Below are positions 8,756 to 17,038 of a stretch of 54,845 nucleotides of DNA, piece by piece; position 1 is the first letter of the stretch, and each line of letters begins with the position of its first letter. Where the stretch lies: NCBI GenBank assembly GCA_017416505.1, contig JAFQCI010000018.1, positions 1 through 54,845 of the forward strand, read 5' to 3'. A program made the position numbers and the translations under genes. Below the pieces are notes generated by a model. The model searched no databases. It had not been told where the DNA came from and saw nothing but the letters and a program-made list of their open reading frames with translations. This DNA comes from Lachnospiraceae bacterium. GTDB lineage: Bacteria; Bacillota_A; Clostridia; Lachnospirales; Lachnospiraceae.

Positions 8756-10456
8756 ATGGCGAGAAACGTTGCGATTGGAATACAGGATTTTGGGGATGTC
8801 ATACGAAAAGGATATTTTTATATTGATAAGACTTCTTTTATCAAGGAATGGTGGGAAGCGGGGGACAGTGTTACATTGATTACCCGACCTCGTCGTTTTG
8901 GAAAAACCTTAAATATGAGTATGTTGGAACAGTTTTTTTCGGTAAATTATGCAGAAAGTAAAGAGGTGTTTGAGGGGCTTAATATCTGGGAGGAAGAGGA
9001 GTATCGGAAAATTCAAGGTACGTATCCTGTGATCAGTCTTTCTTTTGCGAATGTGAAAGAGTCTGATTTTGAGACTACAAGTTATAGAATTCGTCAACTT
9101 TTAATGAAGCTATATGAGCAAAATAGTTTTTTGAGAGAGTGTAATCAATTATCCCAGGCGGAGAAAAACTATTTTGATTATATGGTGGCAGAGATGAGCG
9201 AAAAAGATGCTCCCATGGCAATATATCAGCTTTCGGATTTTTTACATCGTTATTATGGCAAAAAGGTGATTATTTTATTAGACGAATATGATACCCCGAT
9301 GCAGGAGGCTTATGTGCATGGCTTTTGGAAAGAATTGGTGGCATTTACCAGAAGCCTGTTTAATTCCACCTTTAAGACGAATCCTAGTATGGAAAGAGGA
9401 ATTATGACAGGAATCACCAGAGTCAGTAAGGAATCTATTTTTTCAGACCTGAACAATCTTGAGGTGGTAACGACCACTTCTGATAAGTATGAAACTGCTT
9501 TTGGATTTACGGAGGAAGAGGTATTTACGGGACTTAGAGAGTGTGGAAGATCGGGGGAAGAAGAAAAGGTAAAGTATTGGTATGATGGTTTTACCTTTGG
9601 AAATCATACTGATATTTATAATCCATGGTCAGTGTTAAATTTCTTTGATAAAGGAATTTATAGTACCTACTGGGCGAATACCAGCGGAAACAGTCTGGCA
9701 GGGAACTTAATTCGTCAAGGTGGAAAACGGGTAAAAGAGAATTTTGAAAAGTTGTTAAAAGGAGAAAGCATTCGATGTCCGATTGATGAGCAGATCGTGT
9801 ATGATCAGCTGGATGACAGTGAGGCGTCGATTTGGAGTTTATTGCTTGCTAGTGGATATCTTAAGGTACTTGGGTTTGACCGACTGGATCTTTTAGAGGC
9901 AAATGAAGACCAGATGTATGAACTTACCTTGACGAATTATGAAGTGAAAAGGATGTTTCATAATATGGTGAAAGGCTGGTTTACGAAAGCCGGCTCTGAT
10001 TATAGTGATTTTGTAAAGGCGTTATTAAATGGAAATTTAAAAGAGATGAATGCATACATGAATCGTGTGGCATTAAGAACTTTTAGTTATTTTGATACAG
10101 GAAGGAAACCTTCAGAGGAGGAGCCGGAACGCTTTTATCATGGATTTGTGCTGGGATTACTAGTGGAGCTTGCAAACAGGTATATGATAACCTCGAACCG
10201 GGAAAGTGGCTTCGGAAGATATGATGTGGTGCTGGAACCGAAGAAACCGAACGAGGATGATGCTATCATACTGGAGTTCAAAGTACTGGATCCGACGGAA
10301 GAACATTCTTTGGAAGATACAGTAAAGCAGGCTTTGAAACAGATTGAAGAAAAGAAATATGAGGTTTCTTTATTGGAAAGAGGAATTCCAAGGGAGCGTA
10401 TCCGGAAATATGGATTTGCCTTTGAGGGTAAGAAGGTATTGATTGGCAGACAATGA
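8756..10456 (+). CDS. AAA-ATPase-like protein with C-terminal PD-(D/E)XK nuclease domain (copy 1)
   Basis: 566 residues from the ATG at 8756, chosen for its GCGGAGG site; the frame opens 30 bases earlier at GTG. N-terminus GIQDFGDVIRKGYFYIDKTSFIKEWW, a P-loop variant RPRRFGKT at 44-51 and a Walker B-like LLDEYDTP at 174-181 are typical of the AAA-ATPase-like family (PF09820). The C-terminus has the PD-(D/E)XK pattern GYDV-type: GFGRYDVVLEP, then IILEFKV, and near the end KYGFAFEGKKV (PDDEXK_9, PF08011). The biological role of the family is unknown; defence or mobile-element functions are often guessed. A paralogue lies at 44588-46291. It lies within the segment bounded by the 128-bp direct repeat, consistent with arrival by insertion. 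Confidence 0.88.
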   Translation: MARNVAIGIQDFGDVIRKGYFYIDKTSFIKEWWEAGDSVTLITRPRRFGKTLNMSMLEQFFSVNYAESKEVFEGLNIWEEEEYRKIQGTYPVISLSFANVKESDFETTSYRIRQLLMKLYEQNSFLRECNQLSQAEKNYFDYMVAEMSEKDAPMAIYQLSDFLHRYYGKKVIILLDEYDTPMQEAYVHGFWKELVAFTRSLFNSTFKTNPSMERGIMTGITRVSKESIFSDLNNLEVVTTTSDKYETAFGFTEEEVFTGLRECGRSGEEEKVKYWYDGFTFGNHTDIYNPWSVLNFFDKGIYSTYWANTSGNSLAGNLIRQGGKRVKENFEKLLKGESIRCPIDEQIVYDQLDDSEASIWSLLLASGYLKVLGFDRLDLLEANEDQMYELTLTNYEVKRMFHNMVKGWFTKAGSDYSDFVKALLNGNLKEMNAYMNRVALRTFSYFDTGRKPSEEEPERFYHGFVLGLLVELANRYMITSNRESGFGRYDVVLEPKKPNEDDAIILEFKVLDPTEEHSLEDTVKQALKQIEEKKYEVSLLERGIPRERIRKYGFAFEGKKVLIGRQ

Positions 10457-10502
10457 TAATTGGGTGCAACTTCCGGATTTTACCAAAAGTTTTTTATGTA
10501 GA

Positions 10503-10630
10503 ATAAATCATATTATAATATCGGGGTGATTTATGAATGTTTAGGGGACAAGAAAAATGCTAGATTATATTATGAAAAATGTGGTTCTTATGAGTTGGCA
10601 ATAAAACGATTAAAGGAAGTGTTGGCATAA
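10503..10630 (+). pseudogene. 3' fragment of a glycosyltransferase-TPR gene (direct repeat copy 2)
   Basis: Encodes SYYNIGVIYECLGDKKNAR and the rest of the 42-residue C-terminus found at the end of the 6859-7971 product, ending in TAATG, whose ATG starts cca. A TAG lies in frame just before the homology. It has no start codon, apart from a poor internal GTG. This looks like the original end of the glycosyltransferase gene, which would have been translationally coupled to cca before the 2.5 kb module entered. Confidence 0.85.
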
Positions 10631-11976
10631 TGAAGATTAATATACCGGAAAATGCAAAAAAAATAATAAATGTCCTGGAGCAGTCCGGGTTTGAAGCTTA
10701 TGTAGTAGGAGGTTGTGTAAGAGATAGTCTGCTTCATAAAGAACCAAAGGACTGGGATATTACCACTTCCGCAAAGCCAGAGCAGGTAAAGGCTCTATTT
10801 CTAAGAACCATTGATACGGGGATTGAACATGGAACGGTTACGGTTATGATGGACAAGGTAGGTTATGAAGTTACGACTTACCGGGAAGATGGAGAGTATA
10901 AGGACCATAGAAGACCTATGGGAGTGACCTTTACCTCTTCTTTAGAGGATGATTTAAAAAGAAGAGATTTTACCATTAATGCTATGGCATATAACCCTCA
11001 CGAAGGTTTGGTAGACTTATTTGGTGGAAAGGAAGATTTAGAAAAGGGAATTTTGCGTTGCGTAGGCGAGGCAAAAGACCGTTTCGATGAAGATGCCCTT
11101 CGGATTTTAAGAGCCCTTCGTTTTAGTGCTCAGTTAAATTTTGAATTGGATGAAAAAACAAAAGAAGCCATGAAGGAAAAATGTGTGTTTTTAAGGGATA
11201 TCAGTGCAGAAAGAATACAGGTGGAACTTACCAAGCTTTTAGTGTCCGGACATCCGGAAAAATTAATAACTGGATATGAACTAGGAATTACAAAAGTGGT
11301 ATTGCCTGAATTTGATGTCATGATGGAAACACCACAAAATCATCCTTATCATTGCTATAATGTAGGAGTGCATACCATAGAAGTAGTGAAAAGCATAGAG
11401 GCAGAACCTATTTTAAGGTGGGCAGCATTATTGCACGATGTAGCAAAGCCAAAGTGCAGAACCCAGGATGAAATGGGACAGGATCATTTTTATGGTCATG
11501 GTGTGCAGGGAGAGAAGATGGCAGCAGAAGTCATAAAGAGAATGAAACTGGACAATCATACCTTACATGATGTCTGTGTTTTGGTAAAACATCATGATGA
11601 TAGGTTCCAACTACCGATTCGAAAATCTTCCGTGAAGCGAAAATTAAATAAAATTGGCTCAGAGTTGTTTTTAGATTTGCTAAAATTAAATAAAGCGGAT
11701 TCTTTGGGTCAGGCACCGGAAATTTGGGAAGAAAAAGAAGCATACCTAAAACAGGTACAAAGTGTATTTGATGAAATCATGGAAGAAAAAGAATGCTTTT
11801 CTCTAAAAGATTTGGCAGTTTCCGGAGCAGACCTGATTGCAGCAGGAATAAAGCCCGGAAAAGAGATGGGCAGATTACTGAATGAATTATTAGAAGAAGT
11901 AATCAATTGTCCAGAAAAAAATAAAAAGGAAATCTTGTTAGACATGGCATTAAGCCAAATGGAAGAAAAAAAGTAA
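10630..11976 (+). CDS. cca: CCA tRNA nucleotidyltransferase
   Basis: 448 residues. The class II nucleotidyltransferase head has VVGGCVRDSLLHKEPKDWDITT with the metal-binding DxD, and RRDFTINAMAYNP. A central HD domain (ALLHDVAKPKC, then VKHHDDRFQLP) is present, as in bifunctional-type or HD-containing CCA enzymes. It adds or repairs the 3'-CCA of tRNA, using CTP and ATP. The start ATG overlaps the stop of the glycosyltransferase remnant (TAATG), with GGAAG about 12 bases upstream. Its original promoter is uncertain after the upstream insertion; no clear one is visible in 10457-10629. Confidence 0.95.
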   Translation: MKINIPENAKKIINVLEQSGFEAYVVGGCVRDSLLHKEPKDWDITTSAKPEQVKALFLRTIDTGIEHGTVTVMMDKVGYEVTTYREDGEYKDHRRPMGVTFTSSLEDDLKRRDFTINAMAYNPHEGLVDLFGGKEDLEKGILRCVGEAKDRFDEDALRILRALRFSAQLNFELDEKTKEAMKEKCVFLRDISAERIQVELTKLLVSGHPEKLITGYELGITKVVLPEFDVMMETPQNHPYHCYNVGVHTIEVVKSIEAEPILRWAALLHDVAKPKCRTQDEMGQDHFYGHGVQGEKMAAEVIKRMKLDNHTLHDVCVLVKHHDDRFQLPIRKSSVKRKLNKIGSELFLDLLKLNKADSLGQAPEIWEEKEAYLKQVQSVFDEIMEEKECFSLKDLAVSGADLIAAGIKPGKEMGRLLNELLEEVINCPEKNKKEILLDMALSQMEEKK

Positions 11977-12118
11977 GAGAATATCATTTGTATGAACATC
12001 GATTGAGGGAAATAGAAAAGAATGTGATTGGGAAAGAATAATTGCAGATATTAAAATATTAAACGTCAAAAATGAAATTTTTTGTTGCTTTTTTGGAATA
12101 TATGTGCTAGTATTAACG

Positions 12119-12211
12119 TATAATAAAACTGTGATAGTTATTTCCAGTTTGGGCTGGTCGAAAGACCCAGGTCCACCGAACCGGCGGGGATTTACCCCGC
12201 CATTTTTATTT
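12119..12211 (+). ncRNA. Candidate short structured RNA ending in a GC-rich terminator
   Basis: The 322-base gap between cca and the next gene holds a TATAAT at 12119-12124 and about 80 bases later a GC-rich hairpin, GGCGGGG/CCCCGCC (12183-12201), followed by ATTTTTATTT. Between them is a GNRA-capped hairpin (GGTC-GAAA-GACC, 12157-12168) flanked by complementary GGG/TCC and a CCACCGAACCGG string. The GC content stands out from the AT-rich surroundings. No known riboswitch was recognised. It could be an independent small RNA, a leader of the HAD gene, or simply the cca terminator region. The -35 box is poor. Confidence 0.4.
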
Positions 12212-12304
12212 AAGTAATTGTGAAATTATTTAAAACTTATATAGAATATTATAGTTTCGCAATTACCTAACGAATGTTAAAAGAAAAAAGGGAGGAAGAT
12301 GTGC

Positions 12305-13105
12305 ATGGATAAAAAAATGAAACTACTATTTTTTGATATAGATGGAACTTTGATTACAGATGACACTAGAAGAATTCTTCCGGAGAGTACTAAGGAAGCC
12401 ATTCGGATGACCAGAGAAAAGGGAAATATGGTGTTTATAAATACAGGAAGGGTCATTGGAAATATCGATGATTTTATTCAGGATGCCGGATTTGACGGAT
12501 ATGTGTGTGGTTGTGGTACTTACATTCGTTTTAGGGATGAAGTATTGTTGCATAAAACCTTGTCAAAAGAAACCTGTGATGAGATTGCTATGGTAGCAAG
12601 AAAATGCAGGGTATATAATTTATATGAAGGAGCAGCTACTACGGGCATAGACAGGAGTTTGCCTATTACCGGAACTTTGCTGGAACTTAAGAATTATTTT
12701 GAGCAGGTACGAAAAGTGCCACTTACCAGTGTAGGGGAGGAGGAGTTTATCTTTGACAAACTTGCCGGTTGGTATGATGAAGAAAGTGATTTAGAAGCTT
12801 TTAAGGAATACATAACAAAAGACTTTGAGTACATTCACCGTAGTGAAGGTTTTTATGAAATCGTACCAAAGGGATATTCTAAGGCTACAGGTATTCAGTT
12901 TTTATGCGAACATTTTCAGGTAAGTTTAGAGGATTGCTATGCTTTTGGGGACAGTAATAACGATTTACCGATGCTTTCCTATGTACCCCATTCCATTGCC
13001 ATGGGAGAAAGCAGTGAGGAGTTAAAAAAACAGGTAGAATATGTGACTACTGGAGTTCTTGAAAATGGAATTTTGAATGCTATGAAACATTATGATTTAT
13101 GTTAG
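12305..13105 (+). CDS. Cof-type HAD-superfamily hydrolase
   Basis: 266 residues from the ATG at 12305, nine bases after GGAGG; another in-frame ATG lies 6 bases earlier. HAD motif I FFDIDGTL with the nucleophile Asp, motif II NTGR, a C2-type cap, Lys in PKGYSKATGIQFL, and motif IV FGDSNNDLPML are all present. Members remove phosphate from sugar phosphates, FMN or similar metabolites in the cytosol; the substrate cannot be told from sequence. Single gene with no evident operon partners, followed by a palindromic intergenic repeat. Confidence 0.88.
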   Translation: MDKKMKLLFFDIDGTLITDDTRRILPESTKEAIRMTREKGNMVFINTGRVIGNIDDFIQDAGFDGYVCGCGTYIRFRDEVLLHKTLSKETCDEIAMVARKCRVYNLYEGAATTGIDRSLPITGTLLELKNYFEQVRKVPLTSVGEEEFIFDKLAGWYDEESDLEAFKEYITKDFEYIHRSEGFYEIVPKGYSKATGIQFLCEHFQVSLEDCYAFGDSNNDLPMLSYVPHSIAMGESSEELKKQVEYVTTGVLENGILNAMKHYDLC

Positions 13106-13216
13106 TTAAATAGAGAATGCTTGTACGGATATATCTCAAATAAATTGTTAGTATTGTGAATCATTTCTATTAACTTAATCCTTAAAAGTGCCGATATATT
13201 TAATGATAATCCAGAA

Positions 13217-13300
13217 TGATTCAGGAGTTGGTTTTTGCTTCGCGTAGCGAATTTGCATGCAAAAACCAATTAGTAACTGTTCACGTGTGAACAGTTACTA
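13217..13300 (+). repeat. Composite palindromic intergenic element, copy 1
   Basis: After ATGATTCAGGAGTT comes hairpin A (TTGGTTTTTGC at 13228-13238 pairing with GCAAAAACCAA at 13259-13269), then palindrome B at 13271-13300 with 14-bp perfect arms and a 2-base centre. A second copy is at 30414-30499, and a related element at 34598-34740 uses the same order with a different hairpin A. Confidence 0.8.
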
Positions 13301-13344
13301 ATAATTGTCTGTTTCCTAAAGAAAAATAAGAGGAGGTATGTGTT

Positions 13345-13965
13345 ATGGATATTAATTCAGTTACTTATGTAAGCCAGACGACTTATACGTCTACAAGCAA
13401 GCAGGAAGAAAAGAAAGAAGCTGTAAAAGAAGAAAGTATCAAACAGGATGCTGCGGTGGTTTATGAAAAATCAACCCAGGAAACCGATTCTGCAAAGAAG
13501 ACTTATACCAAGGAAACCGATGCAGAGTTGATTCAAAGACTAAAAGCTGATGCAGATGCAAGAGTGTCCCAATTAAAATCATTAGTTGAGAAATTAATTA
13601 CGAAACAGTCTTCTACATTCTCTATTGCAGATATGTCAGAAGAAGTATTCTGGAATAAGATTCGTGAAGGTAACTTTGAAGTAGATGAAGCTACAAGAAA
13701 GCAGGCTCAGGAAGATATTTCAGAAGATGGATACTGGGGAGTGAAACAAACCAGTGAACGTTTACTTTCTTTTGCAAAGGCATTAACCGGAGGAGATGCA
13801 TCTAAGGCAGAAGAAATGAGAGCAGCCATTCAAAAAGGATTTGAAGAAGCTGAAAAGTTATGGGGAGGAGAACTTCCTGAAATTTCAAGCCAGACCTATG
13901 ATGCTGTTATGAAAGGCATTGATGAATGGATTGCAGGCAGCCAAGAAACACAAACAGAAGAATAG
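13345..13965 (+). CDS. Conserved hypothetical protein, no signal peptide
   Basis: 206 residues, start at ATG 13345 behind AGAGGAGG. The first 60 residues are low-complexity, rich in Thr, Ser, Lys and Glu (VSQTTYTSTSKQEEKKEA). The rest is predicted helical, including TDAELIQRLKADADARVSQL and a distinctive ARKQAQ-like/DISEDGYWGVKQTSERLLSFA segment. No catalytic motif, membrane segment or export signal is seen. Similar proteins are, from memory, common in motile Clostridia, but I cannot assign a function. It is monocistronic, with the palindromic element upstream and a long hairpin downstream. Confidence 0.7.
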   Translation: MDINSVTYVSQTTYTSTSKQEEKKEAVKEESIKQDAAVVYEKSTQETDSAKKTYTKETDAELIQRLKADADARVSQLKSLVEKLITKQSSTFSIADMSEEVFWNKIREGNFEVDEATRKQAQEDISEDGYWGVKQTSERLLSFAKALTGGDASKAEEMRAAIQKGFEEAEKLWGGELPEISSQTYDAVMKGIDEWIAGSQETQTEE

Positions 13966-14057
13966 ACCGGGATGATTTGCACTTTTCACTATAATTAAAA
14001 GATTACGGGATATGATGTGAATCATTGAGAATGGAAACTTAATAGATGAATTGATAT

Positions 14058-14118
14058 AAGGGTCGTATGAATCGGAGGCCTAAGCGGCAGAACTCCATTT
14101 GTACGGCTCTTTCTTCTT
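14058..14118 (+). ncRNA. Long imperfect hairpin with T-rich tail between 13965 and ispE
   Basis: AAGGGTCGTATGAAT (14058-14072) pairs with ATTTGTACGGCTCTT (14098-14112) using several G-U pairs, and GGAG pairs with CTCC to extend the stem to about 19 bp. The apical part can form a small GCC/GGC hairpin. A T-rich tail (TCTTCTTGT) follows. It may be a terminator for the upstream gene or a structured leader element; no known riboswitch class was recognised. Confidence 0.45.
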
Positions 14119-14122
14119 GTAC

Positions 14123-14151
14123 TTTACATCAGTTTTTTCTTATAGTATAAT
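14123..14151 (+). promoter_or_regulatory. Promoter of the ispE-gntR operon
   Basis: TTTACA (14123-14128), a 17-base spacer and TATAAT (14146-14151). The GntR-type operator starts 3 bases downstream, at the expected transcription start. Confidence 0.75.
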
Positions 14152-14153
14152 AC

Positions 14154-14163
14154 TTGTATACAA
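14154..14163. promoter_or_regulatory. GntR-type operator TTGTATACAA, site 1
   Basis: A perfect 10-bp palindrome overlapping the likely +1. It is also the left half of a wider inverted repeat (CTTGTATA ... TATACAAG, 14153-14177). The same decamer overlaps the -10 box of the oligopeptide transporter operon at 34173-34182. A GntR gene follows ispE in this operon, so it is the obvious candidate regulator; binding is inferred. Confidence 0.55.
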
Positions 14164-14223
14164 TATACCATATACAAGATGAGGCTTGTATGATGATAGT
14201 TTTAACATGAAAGATGTTTTGTT

Positions 14224-14256
14224 GTTACTGTTTACGAGGTACGAGTGAACAGTAAC
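14224..14256. repeat. GTTACTG...CAGTAAC palindrome in the ispE leader
   Basis: An inverted repeat with arms GTTACTGTTTAC / GTGAACAGTAAC, almost identical to the last 33 bases of the element at 34598-34740. It lies 54 bases before ispE and could fold in the mRNA leader. Confidence 0.65.
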
Positions 14257-14309
14257 GTTTTATTTGATGTAATATCGTGTAGTTAAGAATAAGAAAGGCG
14301 AGGATTCAT

Positions 14310-15170
14310 ATGAAAACGATAGAAATGACAGCCTATGGAAAAATTAATTTAGGCTTGGATGTCATAAGAAAACTGGAGAATGGATATCATGAACTGGATA
14401 TGGTAATGCAGACGGTGACTTTGGCAGATACCATTGGTTTTGAGGTGTTAAAAGAGGATGAAATTATATTAACCACCAATAAAAAAGAATTGTCTACAGG
14501 GGAGGACAATTTAGTTTATCGTGCCATTGCAGGAATGAAGGAAGAATTTCAGATAAAGAATGGAATCAAGGCACATCTTATAAAGAATGTTCCTATGGCA
14601 GCAGGAATGGCAGGGGGAAGTGCAGATTGCGCTGCTACCTTAGAGGCTATGAATCTATTGTTTGATTTAGGTTTGACGAAGGAAGAGCTGATGGAGCGTG
14701 GAGTAAAATATGGAGCAGATGTTCCTTATTGTATTAAGAAAGGAACTGCAAGGGCGAAAGGAATCGGTGAAAAGCTAACAGAATTAACCCCTTTTCCAGC
14801 CTGTCATATCGTGCTTGCAAAACCAGCAGTTTCCGTATCCACGAAGTTTATCTTTGAACATCTGAATGTTGAAGAGATAGAAAGGCATCCAGATATGGAG
14901 GCACTTTCTGCGGCTGTGGAACAAGGAAATTTGCAGGAAATGTCAGAGGCTATGGGGAATGTTTTAGAGGAAGTTACCATAAAATATTATCCTAAGGTAA
15001 AAGAAATCAAAGAAACCATGCTGGAGTGTGGGGCACTCAATGCGTTAATGACAGGAAGTGGTCCGACAGTTTTCGGTATTTTTAATGATTTGAAAAAGGC
15101 ACAGAAAGCACAAGAGATTCTTGAAAACGATAAAGAAACCGATTTTGTAATTATGAGTCATCCATGCTAA
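14310..15170 (+). CDS. ispE: 4-diphosphocytidyl-2-C-methyl-D-erythritol kinase
   Basis: 286 residues, standard for the enzyme. GHMP kinase signatures: AYGKINLGLDV at the N-terminus, the phosphate-binding PMAAGMAGGSADCAATL near residue 95, YGADVPYC, and motif 3 NALMTGSGPTVFGIF at the C-terminus. It phosphorylates the 2-OH of CDP-methylerythritol in the non-mevalonate isoprenoid pathway; cytosolic. The start is at ATG 14310 behind AAAGGCGAGG. It is followed by a GntR regulator gene after 80 bases. The promoter overlaps a GntR-type palindrome, so its transcription may respond to the same regulator. Confidence 0.96.
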   Translation: MKTIEMTAYGKINLGLDVIRKLENGYHELDMVMQTVTLADTIGFEVLKEDEIILTTNKKELSTGEDNLVYRAIAGMKEEFQIKNGIKAHLIKNVPMAAGMAGGSADCAATLEAMNLLFDLGLTKEELMERGVKYGADVPYCIKKGTARAKGIGEKLTELTPFPACHIVLAKPAVSVSTKFIFEHLNVEEIERHPDMEALSAAVEQGNLQEMSEAMGNVLEEVTIKYYPKVKEIKETMLECGALNALMTGSGPTVFGIFNDLKKAQKAQEILENDKETDFVIMSHPC

Positions 15171-15251
15171 TGAGAAAACGTGAATAGGTATTATGGAGCA
15201 AAATAATTTTGTTCCCAACATCATTGTATTGAAGAACGGAGATAGAAAACA

Positions 15252-15923
15252 ATGTTAGAACAGTTAAAGTTTAATTCCAATGAATACCTTCCACTTCGGG
15301 ATGTGGTATTTAATACGTTAAGACAAGCTATTATTTCTGGTGAATTTGCTCCGGGAGAACGTTTGATGGAAATTGCGCTTGCAGAGCGGCTTGGAGTAAG
15401 CAGAACACCGGTAAGAGAAGCCATTCGTAAGCTGGAATTAGAAGGTCTGGTAGTAATGATTCCAAGAAAGGGTGCAGAAGTGGCACAGATTACAGAGAAG
15501 GATTTAAGAGATTCTCTGGAGGTACGTTGTAATCTGGAAGAATTGGCGGTCAAACTGGCCTGTGAGCGAATTACCAGTGAAGGAGAAGAAAAGCTAAAAT
15601 TGGCTCTTAAGGATTTTAAAAGTGCGATTCAGGAGCAGAATCTTCAAAAGATTGTAGATACGGATATCGCATTTCATGATGTGATTTTTGAAGTAACCCA
15701 GAATCACAGACTGATGCAGATTGCCAGCAATTTACGGGAACAGGTATATCGTTACAGGGTACAGTACATAAAAGATGCTAAGCTTCATCCGGTATTAGAA
15801 GAAGAACACAGAATGATTGTGGATTTTATATTGAAAAAAGATGTTTCCAACGCTGTGAAGGTTATGAAAAAACATATTATTAATCAAGAAGAAGGCGTAA
15901 TTAAAAAGATACAACAGGTTTAG
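15252..15923 (+). CDS. GntR-family transcriptional regulator (FadR/FCD subfamily)
   Basis: 223 residues. N-terminal winged helix LRDVVFNTLRQAIISGEFAPGERL, then LAERLGVSRTPVREAIRKLELEGLV, the classic GntR recognition helix. The C-terminal all-helical FCD domain carries RCNLEELAVKLA, the DIAFHDVIFE metal/ligand motif with D and H, and a late EEHRMIVDF His. FCD domains usually bind small organic acids, often through a metal. Likely autoregulated: TTGTATACAA lies at the start point of its operon and again in the promoter of the minus-strand oligopeptide transporter operon 19 kb away. Effector unknown. Confidence 0.93.
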   Translation: MLEQLKFNSNEYLPLRDVVFNTLRQAIISGEFAPGERLMEIALAERLGVSRTPVREAIRKLELEGLVVMIPRKGAEVAQITEKDLRDSLEVRCNLEELAVKLACERITSEGEEKLKLALKDFKSAIQEQNLQKIVDTDIAFHDVIFEVTQNHRLMQIASNLREQVYRYRVQYIKDAKLHPVLEEEHRMIVDFILKKDVSNAVKVMKKHIINQEEGVIKKIQQV

Positions 15924-15979
15924 ATGAAAAGTTGAGGATATGTGAATCCTCTTGGCAAAAGAAAGGACGAGAAAGAAGA

Positions 15980-16975
15980 ATGAGAAAGAATCGGAAGCTA
16001 AAAAAATGGTTCTCTCTTGGTATTATAACTACCATGCTGCTGGTTCAGGGCAGTGCTGCTTTGGCTGCTACAGGCTGGGTAAAACGAAGTGGAAACTGGT
16101 ATTATTATAATGAAAAAGGAGTAAAAACCACAGGTTGGCAGTTGGTAAAGGGAACCTGGTATTATATGAATTCAAAGGGAGTCATGCAGACAGGATGGTT
16201 ACTTTCGAAAAATAAATGGTATTACCTGACTGAAAGCGGAGCCATGAAAACAGGTTGGCTACTTTCAAAAAACAAGTGGTACTATCTAAATCCCAATGGA
16301 GATATGAAGACAGGCTGGTTATGGAATGGTGGACATTGGTATTACTTAAATCCAAACGGAGATATGAAAACAGGCTGGTTATGGAATGGTGGACACTGGT
16401 ATTACCTGAATCCGGATGGGGATATGGCTACCGGATTTTTAACTTTATCAGGAAAAACTTATTATTTGAATCCGAATGGGGACATGGTATCCGGCTTTGC
16501 AACTATTAGTGGTAAGAACTATTATTTCAATGAAGACGGAAGTATGTTGAAAAATACTACTGCTGTCATAGAAGATGTAACATATGTTTTTGATGAAAAT
16601 GGTGTTATTACCAGCGCGAAGGAATTATTCCAGTCTGCAGAAGAAGAAAAAGCAGTGGAGTATTTGAAAAAGAAAAAGTCAGAGCAATCCTTTGCGGAAC
16701 AATCCCTAAAAGAAACAGAAAGTTTGAAAAAAACAGCAAGGGAATTGGCAAAACAATATGCGGAAGGTAAGGTAGTAGGAAATACAGAAGAAGGTATTTT
16801 ATGCTATAAGAGCAGTAGCCTAAGTTGCCAGGAAGCCATAGATGCCTGGTTAAAAGACATTGGTATAGAATATTATCATTTAATGGCTTGTACTGAAGTT
16901 GGATTTGCCTGCTATGAAAATAATGGTATTTATTATTGGGTTTGCATTACGGAAGATGGGAAATTGTCGGTGTAA
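15980..16975 (+). CDS. Secreted cell-wall-binding repeat protein with CAP/SCP-like C-terminus
   Basis: 331 residues from the ATG at 15980; the 16 codons upstream in frame do not look like a signal peptide start. A Sec signal peptide (KKWFSLGIITTMLLVQGSAALAA) is followed by about eight 20-residue choline-binding-type repeats (TGWLLSKNKWYYLNPNGDMK type). Two of these are near-identical DNA copies of 60 bases around 16305-16430. The last 110 residues are mostly helical and end with QEAIDAWLKDIGIEYYHLMACTEVGFACYENNGIYYWVCIT, which resembles the second half of a CAP/SCP domain. The protein probably sits on the wall by binding teichoic acid or glycan; its activity is unknown. It lies between gntR and dapF. 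Confidence 0.8.
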   Translation: MRKNRKLKKWFSLGIITTMLLVQGSAALAATGWVKRSGNWYYYNEKGVKTTGWQLVKGTWYYMNSKGVMQTGWLLSKNKWYYLTESGAMKTGWLLSKNKWYYLNPNGDMKTGWLWNGGHWYYLNPNGDMKTGWLWNGGHWYYLNPDGDMATGFLTLSGKTYYLNPNGDMVSGFATISGKNYYFNEDGSMLKNTTAVIEDVTYVFDENGVITSAKELFQSAEEEKAVEYLKKKKSEQSFAEQSLKETESLKKTARELAKQYAEGKVVGNTEEGILCYKSSSLSCQEAIDAWLKDIGIEYYHLMACTEVGFACYENNGIYYWVCITEDGKLSV

Positions 16976-17038
16976 TGACATTTTAAGAATGGAATAGTTA
17001 TTTTAATCAGATTAAGAATAGAGAAATGGGAGGATAAT

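Noticed and set aside
8247..10456. Transposon with terminal inverted repeats carrying the ATPase/nuclease gene
   Set aside because: I see no inverted terminal repeats or transposase; the only flanking duplication is the 128-bp direct repeat of the glycosyltransferase end.
15980..16975. Choline-binding autolysin
   Set aside because: The repeats are of the cell-wall-binding type, but no amidase, lysozyme or peptidase motif is present.
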